Assembly: GCA_024516155.1 (NCBI GenBank)
Contig: JAJJXM010000002.1
Coordinates: forward strand, 1,657,478 to 1,721,477
Direction of reading: 5' to 3'
Origin: Pyronema omphalodes
Lineage: Eukaryota; Ascomycota; Pezizomycetes; Pezizales; Pyronemataceae
Length of the DNA: 64,000 nt
Both the position numbers and the translations under genes were made by a program. Position 1 is the first letter of the stretch. Every line of letters begins with the position of its first letter. Below are positions 40,976 through 51,164 of this stretch, one piece after another. The notes under the pieces were generated by a model. It was not told the origin of the DNA. It saw only the letters and a list, made by a program, of their open reading frames with translations, and made no database searches.

Positions 40976-41868
40976 TTAGTCAACGAAAGAGGGGGTCTGC
41001 TCCCTCCTGCGAGCGTTGTTTAACCGGGTATGGGCCCAGACCGAGGTACCGACCTTGGTCACGGAGATGAAATCAGAGAGAGCCTGCATGCCGGGTTTGG
41101 TGTTGAGGATGGATTCCATGTTGAGTCGAGCGTAGCGGGTGAGTTTGAGGTCCTGCCGGAGGGTTGCGCGAGCGTCCTGGAACTCGGGGCAACTTAGGAG
41201 GAGGTGTCGAGGTGTCTGAGGAGGGTGGATGGGGCAGTTGCATGAGCGTGCCGGGTATACGTTGGACGGGGGTTGGGCGAGGCAGCTTAGGAAGTACCCA
41301 TGTCCTGTCCGGAGTCCAAGGATGGCTGTGGATATCCAGCGGGGATGGTTGGTGTAGGCGGTGTCCATGCGTCTCCGGTGTTGGGCTTCGTACGTCTTAG
41401 GCCTGGGAGAGGAGTTGTACCACTCCTGCCATTCGCTTGATTGGCGTTCGCGGGTGCGTTGTCGTAGCCATGTTATGGTGATGGGAGGTAGTCGGCGGGG
41501 TTGTATCGTTGTGGCTTGACGGGCCAGGTCATCGGCGATCTCGTTACCGGGGACGCTGGCGTGTCCGGGGATCCAGTGGACGGTGATGGAGATGCCGTAT
41601 TTGCTGAGGTTGCGAGCGACTGCGTGAATGTTCCGAGCCACTTCTTGTCCGGGACCGCGGCGTAGGTGGGAGGTTCTGTGAGCGGCAGCCTGGCTGTCTG
41701 TGAAGACGTGGATAGTTCTATCGGATAGGGAGTGTTGTAGGGTGTATTCCAGACATATGCGAAGGCCCTCGAGGATGGCGGTGAGCTCTGCATCGAAGAC
41801 TTCGGCCATGTCTCCCATGGGGACGATGGATCTTACTGGTCGGGGCAGGCCGTGAGGTATGGTGTACC
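40976..41868 (-). CDS. LINE-K ORF2, C-terminal part (RNase H and Cys/His tail)
   Basis: Continues from 48279 across Gypsy-J. Pre-insertion frame GAGY|TIPHGLPRP is uninterrupted. RNase H residues FDAELTAI, FTDSQAAA and WIPGHASVPGNEIAD complete the YTDGSK on the other side. C-terminal CNCPIHPPQTPRHLLLSCP resembles LINE-E and -L. Stop at 40976. Confidence 0.88.
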
Positions 41869-42398
41869 TGTCACGGCACACGGCTGACGAGCCGTTGTGT
41901 TGCGTCATCATGTTATCGTGGTTGTTGATTGACATCGTGCCGTTGCCTTGCCGTGTTGTGTTGCCGTTGTGTTGTTGGTGTTGTTATGTGTGCCGTGCCA
42001 TTGTGATTGAGAGAATGATTGATGATGGATGACGTACCACGAGCTGGAGAGCTGTGGCGTCGCAGGTGAATTGATTGGGAACGGAAGCTCATGTAGCGAT
42101 GATTGTATGACGGCCCAGCAAGAGTGCTGGCCGCCCCTTTGTACATAAGGAGGCTTGCCTCCCCGTTGTCGAGATTCTCCATCGAACGTCTTGTGTCTTC
42201 TCCTTGCTCCTAATATAAGATCTCTTCTCCTAAGTCCTACGTCACTCTTGTCCTTGTCCCTGTCCCTGTTCAGTGTGCCGTCCGTCTGACGAGCACTTCG
42301 GTCCTTGTCCTGCCGTTCCCCGTTCCGGAACCTGCCTAGTCCCTCTTGCCGGTAGTGTTCAGTGTGTCCCTTGAACGTCCGTTCTCGTGTCCCTGACA
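41869..42398 (+). repeat. 5' LTR of Gypsy-J
   Basis: Starts TGTCACGGCA and ends CCCTGACA. TATA-like TACATAAG at 42142-42149. ATCGAACGT at 42181-42189 complements the sequence just after the LTR (see the primer site). Confidence 0.95.
42142..42189 (+). promoter_or_regulatory. Gypsy-J core promoter and self-primer segment
   Basis: TACATAAG (42142-42149) is 39 nt before ATCGAACGT (42181-42189). That places the 9-mer near the predicted RNA 5' end, as required for Tf1-type self-priming. Confidence 0.5.
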
Positions 42399-42666
42399 TT
42401 ACGTTCGATCGATTAACTATTCAACCGACACGCATGAACCGCACCGGTTCTGCCTGGACCTACGCACTAAAACAAGCTCTTGAAACGCACACCTTACACG
42501 AAACCTTTGGGATCCCCGACAGATTCGCTGGCGCAGTGCGAAGAACCATCCGACGAGCATTAAAATAACTGCTACCTTGTGGTCCGCTGGCAACTCCAGG
42601 ACTACACTTATCAGGAGCACATCCGCCGCACCATCAGACTCAAGCCAATCCTCAGAGCCCGCCAGA
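42399..42666 (+). other. Gypsy-J leader
   Basis: Between the LTR and the first in-frame gag ATG. The gag frame is open from TTG 42577. An upstream ATG frame (about 42434-42568, MNRTGSAWTYALKQALETHT) gives a short peptide of unknown relevance. Confidence 0.5.
42401..42409 (+). promoter_or_regulatory. Gypsy-J putative self-priming PBS
   Basis: ACGTTCGAT, two nt after the 5' LTR, is the exact complement of ATCGAACGT in the LTR. No tRNA-type TGG start is present. Confidence 0.55.
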
Positions 42667-44013
42667 ATGCATATTAAACTTATTGACGAAGGACACTGGC
42701 AACAAATTGTGAACGCCGCCGCCATGACCCAGTTCCCTGACGGCCATGAACCGCTCACCTTTACCAAACAACTCGCACAATCCATCTTAGACGCTCAGGA
42801 CCACCCCACGGGTTATCTCTTAAACGACCTCGCGGAAACCCCCGGCTCCCGTAACAGCACTCGGGTATCCAGTCCTGTCGCCTCTCGCGCTCCGGAAGCT
42901 CCCACCCCTGCCCCCATTCCCCCTGTCGTGATCCAGACTGGCTCCGTCCAGGTCTACCCGAACGGCCCAGAACCAGCACCGCGAGCCGCCGCACCCCCTA
43001 CCACAGCCGCAGCCGCAGCCCCCGCCCCCGCGATAATCGCACCAATCCCAAGACCCCCCCCCCGTGACCCCGAGATCCTCCTAACCCCGGAGGAACAAGC
43101 CGATACAAATGAAATCCACTACTACGAGAAAGAGCTCACCCGCCAGCGTGAAGTCATCAACGCGCTACTCGCCTCCCCCGGCATCCGCGTGACCGGAGAC
43201 AAAATCTCGGATCCGCCAACCTTCGACGGGTCCAACAGGGAGGACCTCCGCCGTTTTGTCTCCTTGCTTCGCATCAAGTTAGTGAGCGATGAACTACGCT
43301 TCCCGACCCCCCATAAACGGATTTCTTACGCCATGGGCCGCCTCCGCGGACGCGCCCTGGATCAGATTCTTCCTTATATCAAGGAAAATGGCAACCGCTG
43401 GGCTCTCAACGACGTCGAGGACGTCATTAAAATTTTACAGCGTACCTTTGGAGACCCGGACGAGCGCGCAACGGCTCGTTTCAAACTACAAAATCTCCGA
43501 CAAAACAACCGCGAATTTTCGGACTACTATGCAGAGTTCTCCCGCCTAGTCGCAGAGTTAGGCTGGGACGAAGCCGCCACCATGGATGCCCTGCGTAACG
43601 GCCTGTCCCTTGAGCTACACGAGAAGTTGGTTGGTGCCCCGCCCACCACCACGATGCACGAATTCGTCGAACAGTGTCAAAAATTGGACTCCCAATTAAG
43701 AGCACTTGAAAACCTCCGCAAGCTGCGTACCAACCGCGGCCAGGTTAAACCCACTACCACCGCCACCCCCGCCACCAGTCGCCCCACCCCCGCTACCCAA
43801 GCCACCACCGCCTCCTCCAGCAAGCAAACCCCGGCCCAGGGACCCCGTCAGAAACTGTCGGCACAGGAGCGCGCGACCCGCCTATCAGAAGGACGTTGCC
43901 TCTACTGCGGTGGCCTCGGCCACATGGCTGCGTCGTGCCCCGCCAAGACGAATGTTAAAGTGGCGAGCGTGGAATTAGTGGATGCTGAAGAAGAAGTGTC
44001 GGGAAAAGAATAA
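42667..44013 (+). CDS. gag: Gypsy-J gag
   Basis: 448 aa from ATG 42667 (MHIKLIDEGHWQQIV). Pro/Ala-rich N-terminal third, Gag domain around DPPTFDGSNREDLRRFVSLL to RLVAELGWDEAATMDALRNG, and one zinc knuckle CLYCGGLGHMAASC near the end. The last codons contain G_GGA_AAA before the TAA. Standard size for the family. Forms the virus-like particle shell. Confidence 0.9.
   Translation: MHIKLIDEGHWQQIVNAAAMTQFPDGHEPLTFTKQLAQSILDAQDHPTGYLLNDLAETPGSRNSTRVSSPVASRAPEAPTPAPIPPVVIQTGSVQVYPNGPEPAPRAAAPPTTAAAAAPAPAIIAPIPRPPPRDPEILLTPEEQADTNEIHYYEKELTRQREVINALLASPGIRVTGDKISDPPTFDGSNREDLRRFVSLLRIKLVSDELRFPTPHKRISYAMGRLRGRALDQILPYIKENGNRWALNDVEDVIKILQRTFGDPDERATARFKLQNLRQNNREFSDYYAEFSRLVAELGWDEAATMDALRNGLSLELHEKLVGAPPTTTMHEFVEQCQKLDSQLRALENLRKLRTNRGQVKPTTTATPATSRPTPATQATTASSSKQTPAQGPRQKLSAQERATRLSEGRCLYCGGLGHMAASCPAKTNVKVASVELVDAEEEVSGKE
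44001..44013 (+). promoter_or_regulatory. Gypsy-J slippery site at the gag end
   Basis: GGGAAAA in phase G_GGA_AAA (44001-44007), GAA, then TAA. A -1 slip reads GGG AAA AGA ATA AAC and enters an open pol frame (KRINQLQEDGSAVGG). No strong downstream stem is evident by eye. Confidence 0.6.
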
Positions 44014-47000
44014 ACCAGCTGCAAGAAGATGGCTCTGCCGTTGGTGGGAATATTATTGCTGATACATTGCTATTATCGGGCGCAAGCTTTACTGGAAAGT
44101 TAGAATGCAAACACCTTGTTCTCTCCTGTTCCTTGTTTTCCAATAACCGCTCCGTGAAAACAGTAGCCCTCGTTGACTGCGGCGCCACTGGTATCGCCTT
44201 TGTAGACCGCAATTTCGCCCGCCATCACAAACTCCCCCTAACCCCCCTATCCACCGCTGGAACGGTCGAAGTTATCGACGGCCGCCCCATATCCTCAGGA
44301 AAGATCACGCACCTCGCCCAAGTAGAGTGTACCATCAACGGTCACTCGGAAATCCTTCCCATGTTTGTCACCAAGCTGGGTCACTACCCGGTGGTGTTGG
44401 GTATCCCCTGGTTGAAGAAACACGATGTAACAATAAGCTTCAGTTCCAACACTGTAAGCTTCGAATCCCAATACTGCCTAAGGAACTGCACCCCGTTGCC
44501 TGTAAGCACAACCGGTGTCGAGGTCCTGGACTCGAGGCCCCCTCCCGCTGTCCACGAGCCCGACACAAACCCCATACCGGAGTTAGAAGACTCGGTCCCC
44601 GACCCCCCGGAAGAACCGCCAATAGAGATCTCAAGTCTAACCATCTCCGACTTCAAAGAAATGGTACAAGACGAAAGCCTGACAGTGTTCTCGCTATCGT
44701 TGGACGAGATCACCGTCGCCCTACAAGACAAGCCCCCCCTCACGGACGACGAACTGAAAGACATGATCCCCGAAGAGTATCATGACTACCTCGATTTATT
44801 CAAGGAGGTCAACGCGAAGGAACTCCCCCCGCACCGACCCTACGACCACAAGATCCCACTGAAAGAGGGATTCGTCCCCCCCTTTGGCCCGCTATACTCG
44901 CTGTCACGCAACGAGTTACAGACGCTGAAAACGTGGCTCGATGAGAATTTAGAGAAAGGATTCATACAACGCTCCCAATCACCAGCCGCCTCGCCGATAT
45001 TATTCGTGAAAAAATCAGACGGATCCCTACGCCTGTGTGTCGACTACCGGAGACTGAATGAAGGCACCGAGAAGAACCGGTACCCGCTGCCATTGATACA
45101 GGAAACGATGATGAATCTTTCCAAGGCTCAATACTTTACAACCCTTGATGTCCGCAGCGCTTATAACCTTATCAGAATGGCAGAGGGCGAAGAATGGAAG
45201 ACGGCCTTCCGCACACGGTACGGCCTGTTTGAATCGAAAGTGATGCACTTTGGGCTCACCAACGCGCCTGCCGATTTCCAGGCATTTATAAATGATGTCC
45301 TGAGACCATACCTAGACCAGTTTTGTAAGGCATACTTGGATGATATCCTCGTATTCTCCGAAACAAAGTCCGATCACACCGCACACGTCCGAAAGATCTT
45401 GGAACGACTCAAACAAGAAAAACTGCACTTGAAGCCAGAGAAGTGTAAGTTTGCTAAGGCAGAAGTACAGTACCTGGGCTACAACATCGGCCGCGACGGC
45501 GCGCGCATGATGGATTCCAAAGTAGCCACAGTGAGAGATTGGAAGGAACCAACCAATTTGAAACAGGTTCAAGAGTTCCTAGGCTTCGCGAATTTCTACC
45601 GAAGATTTATCAAAGACTACTCCAAAGTGGTCTCCCCGCTGACGGCTCTGACCAAAAAGAAAGATGGTAAAGCAATCCCCTTTATCTGGGGTAAAGATCA
45701 GCAGAGCGCCTTCGACCGACTGAAGGACGCATTTACATCAGCACCTATTCTCAAGCACTTCGACTACGAGAAACCGATTGTAGTAGAAACAGACGCATCT
45801 GACTATGTGTCTGCTGGAGTCTTATCACAATACGACGACGATAACGTGTTACACCCCGTCGCATTTTATTCCAAGAAGCATTCCCCGGCAGAATGTAACT
45901 ACGAAATCTACGACAAAGAACTACTGGCGATAGTTCGTTGTTTCGAGGAATGGCGTCCCCACCTAGAGGGCTCCGCCTTCCCTATAAAAGTATTGACGGA
46001 TCACAAAAATCTCGAATACTTTATGACGACAAAGCTGCTGAACAGACGACAAGCACGCTGGTCCGAGTTCCTGTCTCGGTTTAACTTTGTGATCACCTAT
46101 CGACCGGGAACGTTGGGAGGAAAACCGGACGCCCTGACAAGAAGAGCCGCCGACCTCCCGGAAGAGGGAGACGAACGCATACTGGCGAACCAGCAAGCTG
46201 TTCTGAAGCCACAGAACTTTCAGCTATGCATGACCCCGCCCATGAAACTCGCACCTTCCGAAGTAGACCTCCTGTTCACAGAGGGCTACAAGACAGATTC
46301 ATTCCCCAACCGAGTGTTGGGAATGCGGGAAGATGGCACACAAATCTGTAAGGACATATCGCTCGCCGATTGCTCCGTGTTGGAAAACAGATTGTACTAC
46401 CGAGATTGCCTCTATGTCCCCGCGCTGGATAAACTACGATTGAAACTACTGCAAGATCACCACGACCCCCCCCACTATGGGACACCCGGGCCGTGCGAAG
46501 ACTTTCGAACTCCTCGCCAGGAATTATTACTGGCCCTCGATGAGAAAAGATGTGGACCAATTCGTCCGAAATTGCCACACCTGTAAAAGAACAAAGGCTA
46601 CCCGCCACGCACCCTATGGAACCCTGAAGCCCCTACCGGTTCCGCACCACCCTTGGCAGAATATATCGGTGGATTTTGTTACTGGACTACCGGCATCAGA
46701 AGGCTTCGACGCAATATGTGCGATCGTTTGCCGACTTACGAAACAGCGGCACTTAGTGCCCTGTCATTCCACGATAGACGCAGAAGGCTTCGCGCAACTC
46801 TTCCTGGAAAACGTATTCAAACTACACGGCCTGCCAGACACAGTAGTGTCCGACCGCGGTCCGCAATTTGTGGCCCATTTCTGGAAACAATTGGCAAATT
46901 GCATGGGTATCGAAATTGCCACGAGTACGGCCTTTCATCCCCAAACCGACGGCCAAACAGAGAGAATTAACGCGGTTACGGAGCAATATCTCCGCGCTTA

Positions 47001-47736
47001 CGTCTGTTATTTACAAGACGATTGGAAGAAATTTTTACCACTGGCAGAATTTGCTGCAAATAACCAAGTATCGGATACAACGTCGCTGTCTCCGTTCTAC
47101 GCTATATATGGTCGACACCCCAAGTGCTCTGTCGAACTGGAAATCAGGACCGACAATCCTGAAGAAGTGAAAGCGAACGAGGTAGCGGAAAGGATGTCAC
47201 ACATCCATGACGTCTTACCTTCGGAAATGAAATACGCCCAAGCCCGCCACATAGAAGCCGCCGACAATTCCCGACTCCCCGCGCCGGTCTTCAAACCAGG
47301 AGACCTGGTATGGCTGGACGCCCGCAACCTAAGAACCCGCCGCCCCTCAAAGAAACTAGAAAACAAACACCTAGGCCCCTTCACCGTGTTACGACCTATT
47401 GGATCCCACGCCTATGAATTGGATATACCGGAGACCATGAAACACCACAGGACCTTCCCCGTGTCCCTACTAAACCCAGCCCCTTCGGACCCCCTCCCTG
47501 GCCAGATTATTCCACCGCCCCTACCGGTAGTAGTAGACGGCGAAGAAGAATGGTTCGTGGATGAAATTCTGGATAGCCGTTGGTCAAGAGGAAACCTGCA
47601 GTACCTCGTCAAGTGGACCGGCCATGACTCTCCAACCTGGGAACCGGAAACGAACCTATCCGAAACTGAGGCCGCTGAGAGATTTCACCAGTTATACCCA
47701 GATAAACCTTCTCCTCTCGTAGGAACTCGAGCCTAA
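44008..47736 (+). pseudogene. pol: Gypsy-J pol with one frameshift in the integrase zinc finger
   Basis: First open part to 46586: protease (LVDCGATGIAFVD), RT (LCVDYRRLNEG, LDVRSAYN, AYLDDILVFSE), RNase H (ETDASDYVSAGVL), and the integrase start DHHDPP. Within a run of eight C (about 46466-46473) the frame shifts. The rest (46477-47736) continues with MGHPGRAKTFELLARNYYWP, CHTCKRTK, core SVDFVTGLP, SDRGPQF and TDGQTERINAVTE, and a chromodomain (EEEWFVDEILDSRWSRGNLQ, KWTGHDSPTWEP). One indel in a homopolymer separates two otherwise intact halves, so either a recent mutation or a sequencing error could explain it. Confidence 0.9.
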
Positions 47737-47748
47737 CGGGGGGGGTAC

Positions 47749-48278
47749 TGTCACGGCACACGGCTGACGAGCCGTTGTGTTGCGTCTTCATGTTATCGTG
47801 GTTGTTGATTGACATCGTGCCGTTGCCTTGCCGTGTTGTGTTGCCGTTGTGTTGTTGGTGTTGTTATGTGTGCCGTGCCATTGTGATTGAGAGAATGATT
47901 GATGATGGATGACGTACCACGAGCTGGAGAGCTGTGGCGTCGCAGGTGAATTGATGGAGAACGGAAGCTCATGTAGCGATGATTGTATGACGGCCCAGCA
48001 AGAGTGCTGGCCGCCCCTTTGTACATAAGGAGGCTTGCCTCCCCGTTGTCGAGATTCTCCATCGAACGTCTTGTGTCTTCTCCTTGCTCCTAATATAAGA
48101 TCTCTTCTCCTAAGTCCTACGTCACTCTTGTCCTTGTCCCTATCCCTGTTCAGTGTGCCGTCCGTCTGACGAGCACTTCGGTCCTTGTCCTGCCGTTCCC
48201 CGTTCCGGAACCTGCCTAGTCCCTCTTGCCGGTAGTGTTCAGTGTGTCCCTTGAACGTCCGTTCTCGTGTCCCTGACA
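47749..48278 (+). repeat. 3' LTR of Gypsy-J
   Basis: 530 bp, preceded by a G8 polypurine tract and followed by the target copy GTACC. Pol ends 12 nt upstream. There is no ORF3. Confidence 0.95.
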
Positions 48279-49172
48279 GTACCCTGCTCCTGTCGTGCCG
48301 TTGATCTTGGAGCCATCTGTGTAGAGTAGGATGCTGTCTTTGCAGCGGCGGAGGGTGTGCAGCAGGAGGAGGTGTTCGTCGACTACGTCGTCCGTCGGGG
48401 AGGTGGGGATGTCGGTGGTAATTGAGGTGGCTGACACGTTGTCGGGTACGTTCTGTGAGGTGTCCTCGATCTCGGCGTTGGGCGCGATCCATGGGGAGAG
48501 GGTGTGGAGGGTGTGGACGAGGCGAGTCGGGGGGCGTACGGCCAGATGCCATGGGTGGTCGTACTCTTTGTCGGTGTTGATGGAGGCTTCGTCGGCTCCG
48601 GGAGCGGGAAAGGAGACGGGGCATCGTTCGACGATTGGGTGTGAGGTTGGGAGGGTGAGTATTCGAAGTGCGTACTTCCGCTGCCGGTTGTTAAGCCGGG
48701 TCGTTACTGGGGGAAGCGCTGTTTCGTTATGGAGGGCCAGGATGGGTGTGGAGGCGAATGCGTTGAGGATCCGGCGGAGTGCTGCGTTTTCCTGTGTTTG
48801 AAGGATGTTGGCAAGGTCTCTCTGATTGTTCCACCATATCTCCGCGCCAAAGTCCGCTCTGGACTGGACACACGCCTGGTATATCAGTCTTGTTGCGGAA
48901 GGGGTCAGACGTGTCTGGTATCGTGCGAGCCTACACAGTGCCTTAAGGGTTCTTCGTGCTGCCGTTGCTCTCTTATTTACATGTTGTCTAAAGGTAAGTT
49001 TTCTGTCTAAGTCCATGCCAATCCACCGTACTACGTCCTTCTCTCCTCCCTGCGTACCCGGTGTGACCACTGTCCCATTCGGCACCTTAACCTTCTCTTC
49101 TTCGGTGATTGTATTGGTGCGGGCCCAGTGGAAATGGAGTAGTTCCGACTTGGAGTCGTCGAAAGCTACCGC
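48279..49172 (-). CDS. LINE-K ORF2, middle part (thumb to start of RNase H)
   Basis: Starts AVAFDDSKSELLHFHWARTN at the LINE-N junction, continues VVRWIGMDLDRKLTFRQHV, CVQSRADFGAEIWW, ILNAFASTPILALHNE, and the RNase H start LLYTDGSKINGTTGAG at the Gypsy-J junction. The frame is open throughout. 49159-49172 is one copy of the 14-bp LINE-N target duplication. Confidence 0.88.
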
Positions 49173-51164
49173 TTGTTGTTTGTTTGTTTGTTTATTCATT
49201 ACTCGTATGCAACGTTATTGGTTATGACAAGGGTACAGGTTTATAGTACATGGAAAGTCAAAAGCAAAAACAAAACAAAGTCCCGTCTCTACCTCCGCTG
49301 ATCCTCCCTTAGGCTGTGATTTTGTGGTCCTGTCCCCACTATTACTTCGTTGGTCCTGTTGTCCAACCGCGTCTGCTGTTCCAGTGCCCTGTTCGCACTG
49401 AGGCCACCGCGCCGGGTGTCCCCTCTATCCTCCACCCTTCCCCTCCCATTTTTAACCATTTTTCCGCCTTTATTTCCTCCACAAAGCAAAAACGAAACCA
49501 AAGCAAAGTTAAACAGGCGCCGGGCCACCTGCGCCCCCTCTCTCCTCTCCTCTCTCAACTCCTCCGCTGGTGTCTCCTGGCTCTTTGCCCTTTGAGACAC
49601 CCGGGCCAGCCCTGCCCCTCTTCTCCTCCCCTCTCTCCCCTTCTCCCGCCTTCTTCCTCAGCCTTCTCGCTGCCCCGCCTCGCCTCTCTCCACTTCTTGT
49701 CGGTGGTGTTGTAAGTCCAAGATTGCCATTCCCAAGCACAATCTGGACGTTGATGCCTCCGCTCTTGACGACCTCTGCCCAAGTTTTCTTTGCGGAGGGG
49801 GTTGTCTGTCTGGGTTGGTGGGTATTCTTTCCCCCTCCACCATTCTTCGTTGTAGGGGTCTGTTTGGGTATCGCTGCCGTAGATGTTGTCTCCTTCGCTT
49901 TCATCTTCTTCTTCTGTGTAGCCTTTGCCTCTACAGTCCTCCATCCATTGCTCTCAGCAGGGTCAGTGCTTGGGGCGTCGGGTAGAGGTGTGTCCTGAGC
50001 AGATGAACTGTCAGGGTGAGGTTCCAGTGTCGCTTCGGTCGACATGATTGCGAGGAGAGGTAGGGGGGACGTAAGCTTGAGAGCATCAAGCTTGTCCTGG
50101 GCGGCGGTAGTCGCATGTTTCGAGTGCATCAGGCTTCGCACCGGTGATGCAGCTCTCGGCTTGTGGTTAACCGGTGCTCTGGTCGTTGGTGAGGTGGGTT
50201 CGGTGTTCTGGTCGCTTCCCCTTCGCTTTCTGTTGCCAGGAGGGTTGCGGACAGCGTCCAGGACATCCTGAATGTCATGTTGGACGACGGACAGTTGCAT
50301 AGTCATCTCTTCCATCGCTGAGGAAGAGGCCGTAAGGTTCGGTGAGGGGGGCGCCGAAATGACTTGTTGCTGCTCGTCGATTTTCTTCGTCAGGGCGTCC
50401 ACAGCAGCCTTGAGAGCTGCTGTTTCTGCCTGTGTAGAGTCGTATGCTGCGCGCAGCTTCGTGTTTTCGCCGGTCAGAATGTCGAAGTTCGTCATCATGA
50501 CGTCGAATCTGTGGCGCATCTCATCGCTGTTGTTGCGTATGGTGTCATCGAGGGTATTGAAGCGTCGCTGTGTGTCCCGGTGGATCTGTTGTATCCCCAG
50601 GAAGCTTGCTCCTGTGAAAAGCGGTTCATGTTCACAGAACAGGGCGCTCAAGCTGCTATCGTTGTCGTCTTTTTCGATAGCGTCTCGCATAGCAATAACC
50701 AGATCGCGGCGAAATTCTCTGAATCGGTTGTGCTCAGGTGTCGCTTGCTGCTGGTGTGTTGAAGCCAAAGGAACTGGTGATCCTGCCAAGACCACGCTCT
50801 GGAAGGGCTTTCCAGCGAAATTTCCATCAACTTCATCAACTTTTCCATCTCTTTCATCAAATGTAGGAGTAGATCCATCATGAGGAAGGTCGGCTAGAAC
50901 ATTGTACGCGTTTTCGGACCGTTTCAATCGTCTGGCGTTGTTCTGTCGTTGTTTTGGCGACATTTCGTGAGGTGGGGTAAGCCAAAACTCGTGAAAACTC
51001 TGATTTTGCGACAAAAGTCAACAAAAACAACGTAGAATTCCCTGAAAATTCAGAGAGTAACGTAACAGAGTGCTGCGAATCCGAATCCGATGAGAAAACC
51101 GGGGGTTTCGGTGCTCGTTATTGAGAATGCAGGGGGGGGGGTCGCCGTTGCCGTGTGGTGTTCT
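49173..51164 (-). mobile_element. LINE-N: ORF1-only LINE derivative
   Basis: 1992 bp flanked by TCGAAAGCTACCGC (49159-49172 and 51165-51178). 5' leader with a C10 run like LINE-B and -E. One ORF, then a C/T-rich (plus strand) 3' UTR and TTTG tail like LINE-K. There is no endonuclease, RT or RNase H. Best explained as an internally deleted LINE keeping both ends and the ORF1 N-terminus, mobilised in trans. Confidence 0.9.
49509..50963 (-). CDS. LINE-N ORF1-like protein
   Basis: 484 aa from ATG 50963 (MSPKQRQNNARRLKRSENAYN). Predicted coiled-coil (IHRDTQRRFNTLDDTIRNNS, ALKAAVDALTKKIDEQQQVI), basic motif NRKRRGSDQ, Ser/Thr/Pro-rich part and SAKKTWAEVVKSGG. From about GLTTPPTRSGERRGG onward the residues are R/G/E-rich and derive from the purine-rich 3' UTR, so the true ORF1 C-terminus with zinc knuckles is missing. 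Could still bind RNA or partner with full-length ORF1. No function is proven. Confidence 0.7.
   Translation of the reverse strand: MSPKQRQNNARRLKRSENAYNVLADLPHDGSTPTFDERDGKVDEVDGNFAGKPFQSVVLAGSPVPLASTHQQQATPEHNRFREFRRDLVIAMRDAIEKDDNDSSLSALFCEHEPLFTGASFLGIQQIHRDTQRRFNTLDDTIRNNSDEMRHRFDVMMTNFDILTGENTKLRAAYDSTQAETAALKAAVDALTKKIDEQQQVISAPPSPNLTASSSAMEEMTMQLSVVQHDIQDVLDAVRNPPGNRKRRGSDQNTEPTSPTTRAPVNHKPRAASPVRSLMHSKHATTAAQDKLDALKLTSPLPLLAIMSTEATLEPHPDSSSAQDTPLPDAPSTDPAESNGWRTVEAKATQKKKMKAKETTSTAAIPKQTPTTKNGGGGKNTHQPRQTTPSAKKTWAEVVKSGGINVQIVLGNGNLGLTTPPTRSGERRGGAARRLRKKAGEGERGEEKRGRAGPGVSKGKEPGDTSGGVERGEERGGAGGPAPV

Larger units (their letters stand above)
40187..41868 (-). mobile_element. LINE-K, 3' segment
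   Basis: 3' end of a large LINE, split by Gypsy-J, LINE-N, Gypsy-P and LINE-L. Other pieces: 48279-49172, 51165-53658 and 61427-61964. The tail is TTTG repeats on the plus strand (40187-40211) inside the D'' LTR. Confidence 0.88.
41869..48278 (+). mobile_element. Gypsy-J: complete Ty3/Gypsy element with one pol frameshift
   Basis: 6410 bp, 530-bp LTRs (about four differences), target duplication GTACC (41864-41868 and 48279-48283), polypurine G run at 47738-47745, gag and pol in -1 overlap. Belongs to a different lineage from D1/H and from P/A. Inserted in the RNase H coding part of LINE-K. Confidence 0.95.
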
